DNA of 64,000 bases from Alopecurus myosuroides (Eukaryota > Streptophyta > Magnoliopsida > Poales > Poaceae): NCBI GenBank assembly GCA_028641055.1, contig CM054061.1, forward strand, positions 116,072,019-116,136,018. Direction: 5' to 3'. The notes under the pieces are model-generated. The model did not search any database, was not told where the DNA came from, and saw nothing but the letters and a program-made list of their open reading frames with translations. Every line of letters starts with the position of its first letter. Position 1 is the first letter of the stretch. A program made the translations under genes and the position numbers. Shown here one piece after another: positions 11,473 through 23,480 of this stretch.

Positions 11473-14146
11473 TTTTTCCATCTAAACCGTACGAAAGAGC
11501 ATGACATGGTGACTAAAAAGTTGAGTACTATCTGTTAGACTAGTACACAAAAAAATCCATAATATTTATGCCATTTTCTCTAAAAATCGGCAATATTCAC
11601 GACCTTGACCGGATGTTATAATGGTTACAATCACATACAAGTTCTTAGACGATAGTTCCTTTTCTAGAGGAAAATGCAAAGCTTGCGTCTTGATATAATG
11701 AAATGAATGGCATTATTTTGAGCTATGATTGTCTCTATCAAGTTATTTTTTTACATTCACAAGCTGCAATCATATTTGTATTTTCACCCCTTCATTTCTT
11801 CTTTCCAATCTCAAAGTCTATGAGAAAAAATTACCATTCTACCCTTGAGAATGATTATCGTTAAGTAATAATTTCCTAATTCTTTGCATTTGCAAATCAA
11901 CTTCTGCTTCTTTAAGGATTGCAAAGTAGAGCGCAAATATACATGAAAAATACATAATATTTATCAAATCTAACCATTGCAAATTAGAGCACAAATATAC
12001 ATGAAAATCGAGTTGTTGTCGAGGGTTGTTCGCTTGACTAATCATAGGGATAGTGGTCGAGGTGAAAGAAAGAGGGGAAGGGGGTATCGGTGAAAGTCTA
12101 GAAATAAGATTGACGCGGTGGTTTAACCATGTTTAACTCGCTCTAGGGGTAAAGACATGCTCCTTACTGTGTCTGTAACATGTCCAAATGGCTCCCATAA
12201 TGAGACAACAATAGACATTAACTTGCTAAGATTACAAGAATATCAATACTTAGGAGTGTTGGTTTATTACTCATGCCTTGAATGCCTCGTTTCTATGCCT
12301 TGGCGCTACGATTCAAGGAGTCGACTTTTGTAGGATGCTTCGAGGAGTCGATTATTCCCAATGATGCTTCGAGGAGTCTTCTCTACCAAATTAGGTTTCC
12401 ATCCTTGCTTAGGTTATGGGCTTCCCTAGGTCTCGTTGGCCATATTATTGACTTTATCCTCCCTAAGATTTCTAGGCTTTCCTTGGGATTGGGCCCACTG
12501 GTTATAATCACGTTATCATTAGCCCCCGAGTTCACGAAGTCTTTATGGTTGAGTTTGTCCTTGGCTTTGCAGGAGTTTGGGAAAGGATCCCAACCATGAA
12601 GCGTTGATGAACTCGCATATCTGTAGAAGTTGAAGGATCAAGATATACAACTAAAGGGAGGGAGGGGGCGATGTTAAAAGGAATTTAGAAAATTTGTGTC
12701 ATCTGTGCTAGATAGGCACCATCTACCATGTATTTGGGGGGTTGTCATTTTTGTGGTCGATGCGTGCCATCCACCACGATTAGCCAAAATCGTGGTCTAT
12801 GCGCAATCGGATACTGGGCTTGCACCGACAACTTCGGTCTACAAAAAGTTATTCGTGGTAGAATATTAGCTTCCGCTCATGTTTTCGTTTGCGTGTACAA
12901 CCTTGAATCTCATCGAAAACCTCACAGTTATGTGAAGCTGGCTGTTCCACCATGTTAGTCACTGTGAATACCTTTGTTCGATGCTTGCTGATTTTTTTTT
13001 GGTTGCTCCGTTATTAGAAGTTTGAGCGCTGCAGGTCTAGCCTGTGGTTAAACCATATCGATGATTCCGGATACTAGTGATCGATTTTTATTGACTTTTT
13101 TCCGTTTTCTCTCTTACTTGAAGGTTCTGCGGCCGATGGTTTCACCATGTTAGTGACTCCAAATATTAGTGATCTATTCTAGCCAAAATTTCTCGGTTCC
13201 TCCGTTATTTGAAGGTTGCACAATATAGGTCTAGCCGACAACGGGGAAAAATTGCTCGGCCAGAATTTGTGTGTGGACACGATCACCCATAGCTACAAGT
13301 GTACGACTAATATAACTATTTATATAACTCTTATGCCATCACCAATACAAGGTTTTTACAGAGACACTTACCAAAAAAAAATATGCATTGCTTATTACAT
13401 TTACAAGGCATAGACTTAACTAGACACCTCTACTACAGGATTAAGCATTGATGCTAAGCAAAAATCTTAATTAAATTTTGTAAACACCTCTCTAACCACC
13501 TTGCGTTGTTACATATGATGTACAAATTTACACATTCTATAAACAAGAAAATAAACCATCGAGTTGTTAAATCAAGAAAGTATATAAGGCAAGTCCTCAG
13601 AATTTACTTAGCGTTATTTAACTTACAGTTAAATATAGTAATGTTTGTTGACATGTACATGCTAGTAGATATTAATTATTATTTTTAGAAAAAAATTACC
13701 TATAGTTTATCATAAATACACATTCAAGAGAGCATATATGTATGTCAAAGAACAAAAATATATTTATTATGAATTACTTAAGCAATTATCCTATTACTTT
13801 AGGTACAAAATTTGTTCTCTTAATACTTAATTGAGTTGTAAGAAGTGAAAGATATTTAACACATTTTAATATACAAACTAAGTTATGTTCAATTCATTTT
13901 AGTAAGTCACCAGAATAAGTAAATTCATTGTATTTTAAAAAAGAGAACATTAAACCCGTTAAAAATATCCCACCCCAACTTGTTGCACTTACCAATTCAC
14001 AAAAATGAATTTCCCTTTCTTCGTCGATGGCTAGGATTATATTCTCCTTTTACCTATCAATAAGCAATTGGACCGGATTAAAATTTCTAATTGTTAAAGC
14101 CATCCTAGATTCCCTATAGATGGCTTTTCTAAGATCTACAACCATC
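11473..14146. other. AT-rich spacer, no gene seen
   Basis: No coding similarity was recognised. Two 33-base near-identical segments with GCAAATATACATGAAAA lie 58 bases apart (from 11918 and 11976), and a diverged tandem repeat sits at 12951-13240. A short segment (12290-12400) repeats GATGCTTCGAGGAGTC twice. The rest looks like decayed transposon or neutral intergenic DNA. Confidence 0.5.
12951..13240 (+). repeat. Diverged tandem repeat, about 92-103 bp unit, three units
   Basis: Units begin near 12951, 13054 and 13146. Each has CCAT(G)TTAGT or a decayed form, then ATA(C/T)TAGTGATC, a T-rich stretch, CGTTATT-GAAG or a relative, and GGTCTAGCC or its decayed form. The copies are well diverged. 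Confidence 0.45.
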
Positions 14147-14149
14147 TAA

Positions 14150-15212
14150 GAGCAACTCTAGATGAACCCGTAAAAGGGCCAAACCCGTAAAATTCCAGCG
14201 GATTTACGGGCTGGGGGCGCAATTTCGGCCGTAGCGTAGTCCGTACAACGCACCCGACTCGTAGTCAGTTTTCAATGGCCTTAGAATCCGAGGCGCGGAA
14301 CCCTACAAGTAATGGTCGCGCACACATTTTCAGATCACACCCCCATCCCTATGCCTCCACTGACGAGGAATCCCTTCGCGCCGGACGACAAATTAAACTC
14401 GCCTCCACCCAGATCCAGCTCCGTCGCGCCGCCATGTCGCCGAAGCTGAACACCCCACAGCGTGAGCCCGCCTTCCGGCACCCGTTCGAGCCGTGAGATC
14501 TGCCTGACGAAGCGTGGAGACGGGTGGTGCGCTCCGACGCCGCTATGAAGAGGGTGGCGCACGCCTTCACCAACACGGTCTTCCCGTGCCGAAAAACCTG
14601 GCGTACCGTGCCCTCTCGAAGTTCGACCGCCTCCCTGCACTCCGCCTTCGCGGCGCAGGGAGCGCCTCCGGTGTAGGGAGCTTCTCCCGCGCCCTCGTGA
14701 GGAGGAGCCGCTGCCGGAGTACGACCCAGCGGCATTTGGCCCCTCCTTTTCCGAGCTCGATTTCGTCCCCGACAATCCGGTGGACGCCGTCGTGGCGACC
14801 CTCTGCCAGCGCTCTGTAGTGGAGAAGGCGGAGCTCAAGGCACAGCGGCGCCAGCAGCTCGAAGCGAACGCGGTGGTCCTCGAGAAGGGCATCACTGCCT
14901 CGCTCGTGGAGCCACAATGCATAGGCTCCTCCGATGAGGACTGAGCGGCGCCGCCGTTCTTTATCAGCGCTGCCCCCGGGTAGGCTATGGATAGGGCTAC
15001 TCCGGTGATCACCATCGGCGATAATCATTGTAATCGGTGGTCTTTGCCGCCTATTTTATTAGATAATTTCGCGGCAAAATCAGAAATCGAAATATGCGGG
15101 TTATGTTTACGGGCACTGGTACTACGCGATGAATCTAAACTGATAAAACCTGAACGCGAACTGAAAACCACGTTTTGGGTGCCGCAGGATAGGGGTTGTG
15201 CTAGAATTGCTC
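14150..15212 (+). mobile_element. PIF/Harbinger-like DNA element, about 1.06 kb
   Basis: The ends are GAGCAACTCTAG (14150-14161) and CTAGAATTGCTC (15201-15212), inverted repeats with one mismatch. They are flanked by TAA on both sides (14147-14149 and 15213-15215), a three-base target duplication typical of PIF/Harbinger elements. The interior is much more GC-rich than its surroundings and holds coding-like sequence but no recognisable DDE transposase, so the element is non-autonomous. Confidence 0.65.
14275..14944 (+). pseudogene. Unrecognised coding remnant inside the Harbinger-like element
   Basis: The clearest part is the plus-strand frame ending at TGA 14942-14944. It reads EEEPLPEYDPAAFGPSF, then ELDFVPDNPVDAVVATLC, then a helical Lys/Gln/Glu-rich segment and the end CIGSSDED. 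Upstream codons lie in other frames (an ORF starting MALESEARNP at 14275, and PDEAWRRVVRSD AAMKRV), so frameshifts are needed to join them. I do not recognise the protein. It could be the second Harbinger protein (Myb-like) or a captured gene. A 226-codon frame on the other strand is probably a GC-content artefact. Confidence 0.35.
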
Positions 15213-15707
15213 TAAGCGGGCTCGCTGAAAAATGACACTATTCCAAATTTGCTGAAGTTCTAATATTATCCTAAGTCAAACAACTTTAAGTCTGATCAGT
15301 TGGTAGGAAAAAATGTTAACATCTAAAACAACAATTTCCACTACATTCATAAATAAAACTATTTTTCATACTTTACAGACTTGAATTTGTAGATATTAGC
15401 ACATCTTTTTATAAACATAACCAAATCTAGAGAAGTTTGATTTAGAACAAACCTAAACTTTAATTAATTTTGAACTGAGGAATTACAACAGAATTTATGT
15501 TTGTTTTAAAAAGTTATTTCATGAATTGTGCTCTATCAGACTCGAGAGGGTTCTCCAAGCAGGGGCACATTCAATGTTTTTAAGAAGAAAAAAATCTCAT
15601 TCAAGAGATATGTAAAATGATAAATGGTGGTTGTAAACTGGTGTTTTCTACAACCGATATGGATACCGAACTGATATTTAGGCCAAGGATCAGTTCGTTT
15701 TCTAGTA

Positions 15708-15810
15708 CTCCCTCCAATCCATATTAATAGGTGCTAAAGTGGATGTATTTAGACATAATTTATTGCTAGATACATCCACTTCAGCACCTATTAATATAGA
15801 TCGGAGGGAG
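15708..15810 (+). mobile_element. Stowaway MITE 1 (Tc1/mariner)
   Basis: 103 bp with ends CTCCCTCCAATCC and its complement GATCGGAGGGAG, flanked by TA on both sides. The element is nearly a complete palindrome around a short loop. Confidence 0.9.
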
Positions 15811-16052
15811 TACTGCATAGTTGTTTAATAAGATAAAGAGAGTGCATCACTTATCATCAATGTATAAATACGACACACGTCAGATTAATCCGATCAAACA
15901 TATCCTAATTTTCAAGATGAGCAAACAGAACTTATGATTAGCACATAAGTGCTTTAAAATTTTACACATAGGATAACCATAATTTCTTGCGCATTGCATT
16001 TCAAAGATACCGTGCCATCCAAGCTGCTGATGAAATGTAACCACAAAATATA

Positions 16053-16176
16053 CTCCCTCCGTGCCAAATTAATTGTCTCAAAGTTAGACAAAAGTGGATG
16101 TATCTAGACATTTTTTTAGTTCTAGATACATCTACTTTTGTCCAACTTTGAGACAATTAATTTGAGACTGAGGGAG
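16053..16176 (+). mobile_element. Stowaway MITE 2 (Tc1/mariner)
   Basis: 124 bp with CTCCCTCCGTGCC at one end and GACTGAGGGAG at the other, TA duplication and near-perfect foldback. Units 2 and 3 carry the uninterrupted site (GATATATAA near 20336 and 57890). Confidence 0.9.
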
Positions 16177-16260
16177 TATAAGACCATCCATATGTTTCAA
16201 AGAGAAATGCATCAGCAAATACGTAAGCCCAAATTTATCCCGGAATTCTCCCAGCATGAG

Positions 16261-16781
16261 TAGGGCTGGAATTCGAGCCGAGCCGAGCCAGCTCGGCTCG
16301 ACTCGCTCAAACTCGGTCAACTGACGAGTCGAGCTCGGCTCGACTCGTTCAACAAACGAGTCCAAAATCAAAACTCGGCTCGGCTCGGTGAACTCGCGAG
16401 TAGCTCGCGAGCTACTCGTTTAACTTTTTTTATTTTATAAAACTATTAAAAGTCAACATTATATATTGTTTATATAATTATTTGGGGCATGTATAATAAA
16501 ATCATCACAATAATTGATGAAAAGATGTCACCATAAAATAATTTGTCATAAATAAACTACAATAATCCGTTAAAAAATGTTCATATATATAAGAATATCA
16601 TTAGAAATTCTTTTTACGAGTTAAACGAGTACTCGTAAACTCGGCTCGTTTAGCTTGAACTCGTTTACTGTCGAAAACGAAAACTCGACTCGGCTCGTTG
16701 GACAACGAGTTCGAGCCGAGCCGAGTCGAGTTGCGAGCTACTCGTTTAACTCGCGAGCTTCGAGTTTTAATTCCAGCCCTA
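16261..16781 (+). mobile_element. hAT-type MITE with iterated CTCGG/CCGAG motifs
   Basis: 521 bp with ends TAGGGCTGGAATTCGAG and TTAATTCCAGCCCTA, flanked by a perfect 8 bp duplication AGCATGAG (16253-16260 and 16782-16789), the hAT signature. Both subterminal regions are crowded with GAGCCGAGC, CTCGGCTCG and ACTCGTTTAAC motifs in both orientations; the middle is AT-rich. No transposase. The matching place in tandem unit 2 (near 20425) is empty. Confidence 0.9.
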
Positions 16782-17507
16782 AGCATGAGGGTCCATGTCC
16801 TTCAGGTGCCACCATCAACGTTGATCCATCCAAACAAAGAACTATCAACTTTGCTGCCCCGAATTTAAGAAATCTGCGAGTAAACAGAGGGAAACAAAAA
16901 TTAACAGCCTACCGGATGTTTTGTTGTAACGATGTACTTGGATAACTTATTAACATTTCAATTTTGGTGGGAAGTAAATTTACAGCATGGTCACTTGGTA
17001 AGAAAAAGCATGCAACATACTTCAGTTCAGTCTTGATTCGGGGCAACTATTTCAGGACACTGACTGAAAATGCAGAGTAACCTTTAGCCTTTTTCATTTT
17101 TCACATAAGGTAAATGCTCCTGTGAGCAGTCATGTGTAAGGAACATATTCAAGCAGCACCCTTTATTCCCTTAAAAATACAGCATGCTTGAAGAAAATGA
17201 ACTATTCTATGATGTATTCTCTGCGAGAAACCCCCAATTTGAGTATTCTTTTTTCGAAAAAGTATAAAACCCTGATTTTCGTATACAATCAAGGACCTAA
17301 AACATCATCTATTTTCATAGCCATACCGAAAAATGAAATTGAACACAATTCCACAAAACGAGTTGGAATTGATGATAACAATAGTACTGCAGCACTTCAA
17401 CATAGTGAATTGCAAACATGACCAAACTATTTGTTTCTGCAAGTAGACATTGCACGGGCAGTGTAGGAAAATGCAGAATCATGATCACGAGAAATAAATA
17501 AATATGA

Positions 17508-18729
17508 CTAAATATCCAACAAAAAAGGGTATCCAAACAAGAAAGAATGATTTAAGAAAGAGTACCAAAGATAAATTATCTTGTGTGCTTCATGTTCTTT
17601 GTCTATACGAACCAACATGTCTGCCAAAGTCTTCCTTGTGCAACTAGTAGTCTTGCTCAAAATTGTACCTTCAGTTATATCCATAGATACAAGAAATTAA
17701 ACGTCAATAAAACAGAACAGAGAGTTTTACGTGTTTCTTGGTTAAATTGATCATTAAATTAGAATACACTGTTTAGGCGTTTAACACGATAAGTGCAAGA
17801 TATATATGTTGACACTGAATAAAAAAAAACATTATTTTTACTGTACATGATATACATTCCCATGTCCAATGCAATCGACAAAACACACCAGTTATCTAGC
17901 ATTCTAGCAATACCAAATTGAGCCTCTGGTATTCCAAAAACAATCACTGCTAAGTGCTAACAATGCCCTATTTTGTTCTGAAATGTATGAGCCTATGTGC
18001 AATGATTAACTCTACACAATATTTCAGAACTCCCTTCAGAAACTTCAGTACGGATAAATGTGTGTGTCTTATAACTCTTAACAAACCATGCATCAGCGTT
18101 GTGACAAGGTTCCCAGCACATGATTTGAATAATGAATAATAAGCTAAACAAAAACTATGAAATCTAACAGTTACAGTACAACAAATTGCAGAGCTTCAGT
18201 GTCCAATGCATCGAGCAAGCATCTTAGAGAAGCATAGATATACCTGTACCAGGGATGTGGTTTGATTCAAGCCATGGTGGGAGCACGCATGGAACAAGTA
18301 AACTTGAATTGTGCATGCTTAGATTGGTGATGCTGTCTGGAAAATAACAGCTCCCAACCTCCTTCCCCTTGGCCATGTCCACGGCAAGTACAGTTCGACC
18401 ATATTTGAGATACAAAACGTTGGCATTGAGTGGATCTATGGCAGCAATCCATGGCATGTGGTTTTCCACTGGTTCAGATTTTCCAGGTGAGCTTATGTTA
18501 ATTGTCATCTGGTGCTCCAGAGTCCAGCAGCACCCCTCGTCGTCGAGCGAAAACGAGCTGATCAAGAAGGGATCCTTTTTAGTGGAAACTTCAACATAGA
18601 CTGGCAGGACGCCCCCGGCGCCGGCGCCCCTGACTTGTCCATGGACGTGAGCTGGATGAGGGCCCAGGTCGGGCGCGAGGCGGCCGTGGAGAGGGAGCGG
18701 CGGAGGCCACCGGAGAGGAGGCGGAGCAT
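17508..18729 (-). pseudogene. DUF1618 copy D1, internally deleted
   Basis: The minus strand starts at ATG 18727-18729 with MLRLLSGGLRRSLSTAASRP, an Arg-rich presequence-like N-terminus shared in pattern with D2 and D3. After about 45 residues (near 18595) it jumps, out of frame, to the C-terminal third of the family: FLISSFSLDDEGCCW, WIAAIDPLNANVLYLKYG and AVDMAKGKEV, ending ESNHIPG. Roughly 240 residues are missing relative to D3. A donor AG|GTATAT at 18244/18243 and an acceptor at 17669-17670 join a 3' exon (17508-17668) reading KTLADMLVRIDKEHEAHK, extended by about 25 residues relative to D2 and D3. The frameshift at the deletion makes it a pseudogene. Confidence 0.75.
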
Positions 18730-18960
18730 TCTGCAGCGGATGGGGGGCGATTTGGCGTAGTAGAGCGAGCCTGGAAAGGAGGGGGTTTTGGAGAGCGAGC
18801 CGCGCACTGCGTTCCGTGGCAGCGGCGTGGTGTGGTGGGTGGGTGGGTTCACGAGACGGCTGCCGTGGACGTGTTCCAGCGAATGCTCTGTGCAGCTCTG
18901 CTGAGGGCTGTTCCCTTTCTTGCTTTCGAGTTTTGACCCAGCTGTGTGTTTGAATTCGCT

Positions 18961-21900
18961 CCATTGGCAGAAATAGGAACGCTCAAGCTGCTGAATTCTG
19001 GAACACCACTCCAGTCCACTATGCAACCAGATGCCACCATCGTTATCTTTTTCCAAAGGTTTTCAATCTTTCAGTTTTTGCAGACCTCAAGACTGAAGAT
19101 TTCAGTCGATGCACAGGCTGGGATATACCCCCATTTTATTTAAGAAAAAAGACTGAAGATTTCAGTGTCTCTATTTCTTCAACCTCTGCCAGAATTTGCA
19201 TCTCAGCAGTTATAGGAGCTTCGGGTTCTCCTGCAATACACCACTCTCTTCCAAGTCCTATGATGCGTGGGGTTACGAAATCTTGATTTGGGAATCATGA
19301 TACGACCCTGCCCATTAGCTGGGTATGGAACTCTTTGTTTCAGAGAAAACATCAAAACTTTTTTTGGCTGCTTCTCAGAAACAAAGAATTAATACTAGAG
19401 CAATGATGCAAAGGAAGATTTTTTGAAATTCAATCATATGACTGCATCCTATGCCGGCTCCATGTTACGGAAACCATGCACCATCTTTTCTTTGAGTGCC
19501 AGTTTGTGAAAACCTGCGCTGGTCTTTACATATGCCCCAACAATGATAGGCACATCAATCCTCTCTAAAGCAGGAGTTCAAATGCCCTTTTGTTCATAGC
19601 ATCCTGGATTACCTGCAAGTGCAGGGACAATGCAATCCTCAACGGAATTGAGCTTAACATTTACAAATGCCAAAGAGTTTTTACAGATGAATTCAACTTA
19701 GTGTCTCACGGAACAAGGAGAAAGTCTCATTCCAATCGCAGAAGCTGGTTAGCCAGATCTGTACAACAATTCTTAGTTTTTTAGTATTTAGCTTTATGTC
19801 ATAACTTATTATTAACATAATTTATGCAGAAATGCTCCTTCCATATAAAGAAGTATCATCCTTTGAATCTAAGCTTCCTGATGAGTATCTCAATCATCCA
19901 TTTTTAACAAAGCATGCACACTCTGTCTACAAAAGTTCTTCCATGAATTAGGCTTTATATCAGATATGAAAGATAACTATAATGAATATGATATGTTCTA
20001 CAGCACATGCTGTGATAAATTAACATTTATGCCAGCAAACAGTTTGCTTTTCAGTTATTCTGAGATTTCTAATAAGATTAAAAAGAGTGCATTCATTTCT
20101 CATCGTCAGCATGCAAATACCATATGCAAAACAATCCGATCCTAGTTTTGATGGTTATAAACTGGAAAGGATCAGAACCAAACACTTGAGTGCATGAACA
20201 TTTTAACAAAGAGCATAAGCATGATGTCTACAAAGTAACATTGCAGTTCTGAGACTGTTTGATAAAAGTTGCCGATAATATGGTCAATGCAATGTAGTCA
20301 TCCTATTCAACAATTGTGCACCTAGACAAGTCTGAGATATATAACATCATCCGTCTGTTAAACAACAGAGAATTGCATCAGCCAATAGAACAAGCCCAGA
20401 ATTGTCGCGTAATTTCGCCAAAAAATGAGATCTCATGACTTCCAATCACCACCTTCAACTTTGTTGTTGGTCAAATTAAGGAACCTGCAAGGAAACATAG
20501 TTATTAGAAATACTGTTGGTGATGACATACTTGGGTAACTTTTTGTTTTGTTGTGATAAAGGGGTAACATTTCTGTTGAAGTACTACCTTGATAACATTC
20601 CAATACTGGTGATAAGTCAATTTCCAGCATGGTCACTTGGTACGAATTAGCAAGCGGCATACTTAAGTTCAGTCCTGATTTAGAAGTTCAACTTTGTCCC
20701 AGTTTTATGTCTGGGATAAGTAGGACTAGGTACTGGAGTAGTTCTGACAATGTAATACTACTCTGCGTAGCAATCAAGCACTGAAGACAGTGCAGAGGAT
20801 TGGGAGTCAAGAAAGTTGAGTCAGCTGCTGTGCTACCAACTCATGGGCTAGTCGCACAACTAGCAGGACAGTCGTAAATAGTCGCAACTAGTCTGAGTTC
20901 TTTTGGTTGGAAGCCAGGTAGTAACTCAAAGACCACTCTAGCAACTAGTCGATTAGTCGAACAACTCTCCATTGCCGAGTAAGGAACATATTCAAGCAGA
21001 TTATTTTTTCCCCTAAAACTGCAGCATGATTGAAGAAAAAGAAATACTCTAGAATGTAATCAGCCATAATATTTGTATACAGTAATACAGTACAGTCCAG
21101 ATACTAAAATATCATCACAGTGACTAACACTCGAACCAAACAAGTTCGAGTTAAGGATAACACAAGTGTCCTAGTAAATATTGGGCAGCTAAGATAACCA
21201 GTTGAACACAGTGACTTTGGACACAAGACCGAAACTTCCTTGTTTATGCAACACATTCATTCAGGGGCACTGTAGGAGAAATGCAGATCCATGAACAGAG
21301 AAAGAAGAATATATGACTAAATATCAAACGAAGAAGAAAAGTGCACAAACAAGAGTAACTCAGGAGACAGTACCAAAGATAAGTGGCTGGAACGCTTCAG
21401 TTTGTGTGGCCTTTGTCTACACGAACCAGCATCTCTGCCAATGTCTTCCTTTCGCAATTGGTCTTGTTGCTCGAAAGGGTTCCTTCAATTATATTTACAG
21501 AGACAATAACTTAAATAAAAATAACACATAGCAACAAAGAAGTATATGTTTCTTCACTACACCAAGAACTGAATTAGCAAACAACGTCTAGGCATTTAAC
21601 ATGACCATTGCATACCTATACGTGGACATTAATTAGAGAAGCAGAAAAATGTTTTACATGGTAGGCAATCCCATACATAAATGCGATCAACAAAAGAGCG
21701 ATGCTATGCATACGAAGGTTTCAATCCGATCATTGTACGACAAACCATCTGCACCATTAGATTGTTTCAGTTTTCAAATCAGTTTGTCTTGGGATAATAT
21801 CGTCCCAGAATCGGATGTGAAATGTCGTATGCATAGCTATTTCGTCAACAAAATACCAGATTTCCTAGCAGTGCCAAAATTCCACCTGTGATATACTAAA

Positions 21901-23480
21901 AAAGATGGAAGATATTGCTAACTATGGCCAATGTAAATCCAGAAAAGTATGAGCCCATGTGCATCGATTAAGCCACACTATTTAAGATATCGATGATCAA
22001 ATCATACATTTGAGGAACTTAAATGCAAATACAATTGGTATCTATTAACAAAATAATCCATGCTAAGCACAAGGTTCTAATAGGCGCGTCCTTTGAGTTT
22101 GAGAAAATGTTAAACTAAAACTTGTGTAATCTAACAATCAGAGGACAATGACTTCTTCAATGCTTCAATATCCAATGTAGCAAAACAAGCATGTTGAAGA
22201 AGCTTATATATACCTGGGATATAGCTTGATGCAAGCCATGTTGAGAGCACGCAGGGATGGAAGGAACTAGAGTGGCGCGCCATTTGGCAACTCGAGATCA
22301 CCTCCGCCTTAGCCATGTCCACGGCAATAACAGCATCACGATGTTGGAGTTGGAGGTACACAACGTTGGCGTTGAACGGATCTATGGCGGCAACCCGCGG
22401 TCTGCGGTGTTCCAATGGTATGGATTCATCGGGCGAGGTTTCTGCAATTTTAAATCCAATCCCTTGATCCAGCGTCCAGCTCCAGCTCTCGACATCAAAC
22501 GAAAAGGACCAGACCTGGGACGACTCCTGTGTATTGCCCGTGTAGACGAGCCGCAGCTTCCCTTCGCTGAACCCCATGCGCCGGTACCTGCTCATTATCA
22601 GACTCCCTGCCAGGCGACCGACACATGGAGCAGGCAGCAGAAAGCCGTCAGGCAGCTCGACGAAGCGAAGCTCCGGCCGGTCGCTGAACGGGTCGACGGA
22701 GCAGACACCCCAGGTGACGTCCACCCACCACAGCCGGTCACCGAACGCCAGCACCTCGTGGTTCACCAGCATCCTCCGGTCAGCCTGCGTCGCGTGCGGC
22801 CTGGCCAAAACCAGCGGCCGCTCCTCCCACTACCCTGTTTCTGACAGAAACCTACGCACGACTCTGTTGGCGCCCCCTTCCTCGCAGCTGAGCTGAGCCA
22901 CCACGTACCGATGAGGTGGGCCGTGGGAGCCATCGGATTGGGTGAGCAGGCCGAAGGGCGTGCTTCCGTTGTTGACATCCTCCGGGACAGGGAGCCGGAA
23001 CAGCTGGCCGCTGAGAGGGTTGCAGACGAAGAGCCTCTCGTACCGTTCGAGTCTGTCTTCCGCGGCCAGCTCGTGTAGCGATCTGGGGCGGTGGCGGGTG
23101 TCGACGAAGTCGAGGAGGAGGAGGCCGTCGCTGCTCGCGCCGCGCACGATGCCAACGAGGAAGTCCACGGCGTCGCCGCGGGGGTCGACGAAGCGGGCGG
23201 GGACGGAGAGTTGGGAGGCGCGCGGGGCCGCCTTGAGGTCGAAGGACGCGCGCGCGCCCGGCGAAGGCCCCCCTGCTGACGCGTCCAGCGTCACCTCGAT
23301 ATTCACCATGGCCCACGCGGGGCGGGAGCGCGCCGTGCAAAGGGAGCGGCGGAGGGGCGCCGAGACGGCGGCGGCGAGGCGTCGGAGCAGGAGGGGCATT
23401 TTGCCTCCGGAAGGGCCGTCGATGGTGTATTGGTGTGTCAGTGTGAGCAGAGGCGACGAGAGGGCAGTGTAGGAACAAAA
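18961..23480 (-). repeat. Tandem unit 2 of the DUF1618 array
   Basis: This unit comprises the 5' flank shared with D1 and the third unit (TTCGAGTTTTGACCCAGCTG, 18927-18946; 56366 in unit 3), about 2.3 kb of noncoding DNA, and copy D2. The noncoding part matches unit 3 over its length. An example is the repeated ACTAG/CTAGT block with GACAGTCGTAAATAGTC at 20868 and near 58380. No other gene was seen between 19057 and 21396. Confidence 0.7.
21397..23399 (-). pseudogene. DUF1618 copy D2, one nonsense codon
   Basis: Exon 1 is 22214-23399 and exon 2 is 21397-21482, with a CCAG|GTATAT donor and an AATTGAAG acceptor, phase 1, exactly as in D3. The protein starts MPLLLRRLAAAVSAPLRR, an Arg-rich presequence-like segment. 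Family features follow: DFLVGIVRGASSDGLLLLDF, FVCNPLSGQLFRLP, and VLAFGDRLWWVDVTWGVCSV. After SETG the Gln codon CAG found in D3 is TAG (22830-22832). This is the only break found. The remaining frame is open through AAIDPFNANVVYLQ to SSYIPG, and exon 2 reads TLSSNKTNCERKTLAEMLVR to a stop. D2 is probably a young pseudogene; a sequencing error or a functional truncated protein cannot be excluded. Confidence 0.85.

Larger units (their letters stand above)
15640..18960 (-). repeat. Tandem unit 1 of the DUF1618 array
   Basis: This unit contains DUF1618 copy D1 and about 1.9 kb of its 3' flank. It aligns by eye to unit 2 (18961-23480) and unit 3 (56523-60700). Shared anchors include AGCATGGTCACTTGGTA near 16985, 20629 and 58138 (the last with GTT for GTC), and the short conserved 3' exon. 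Unit 1 is the most diverged and carries two Stowaway MITEs and a hAT MITE absent from the other units. The left boundary is approximate. Confidence 0.65.

Noticed and set aside
14335..15015. A 226-codon minus-strand frame in the Harbinger-like element
   Set aside because: Its sequence is Gly/Arg/Ser-rich with no motif, and the opposite strand has a more protein-like frame.
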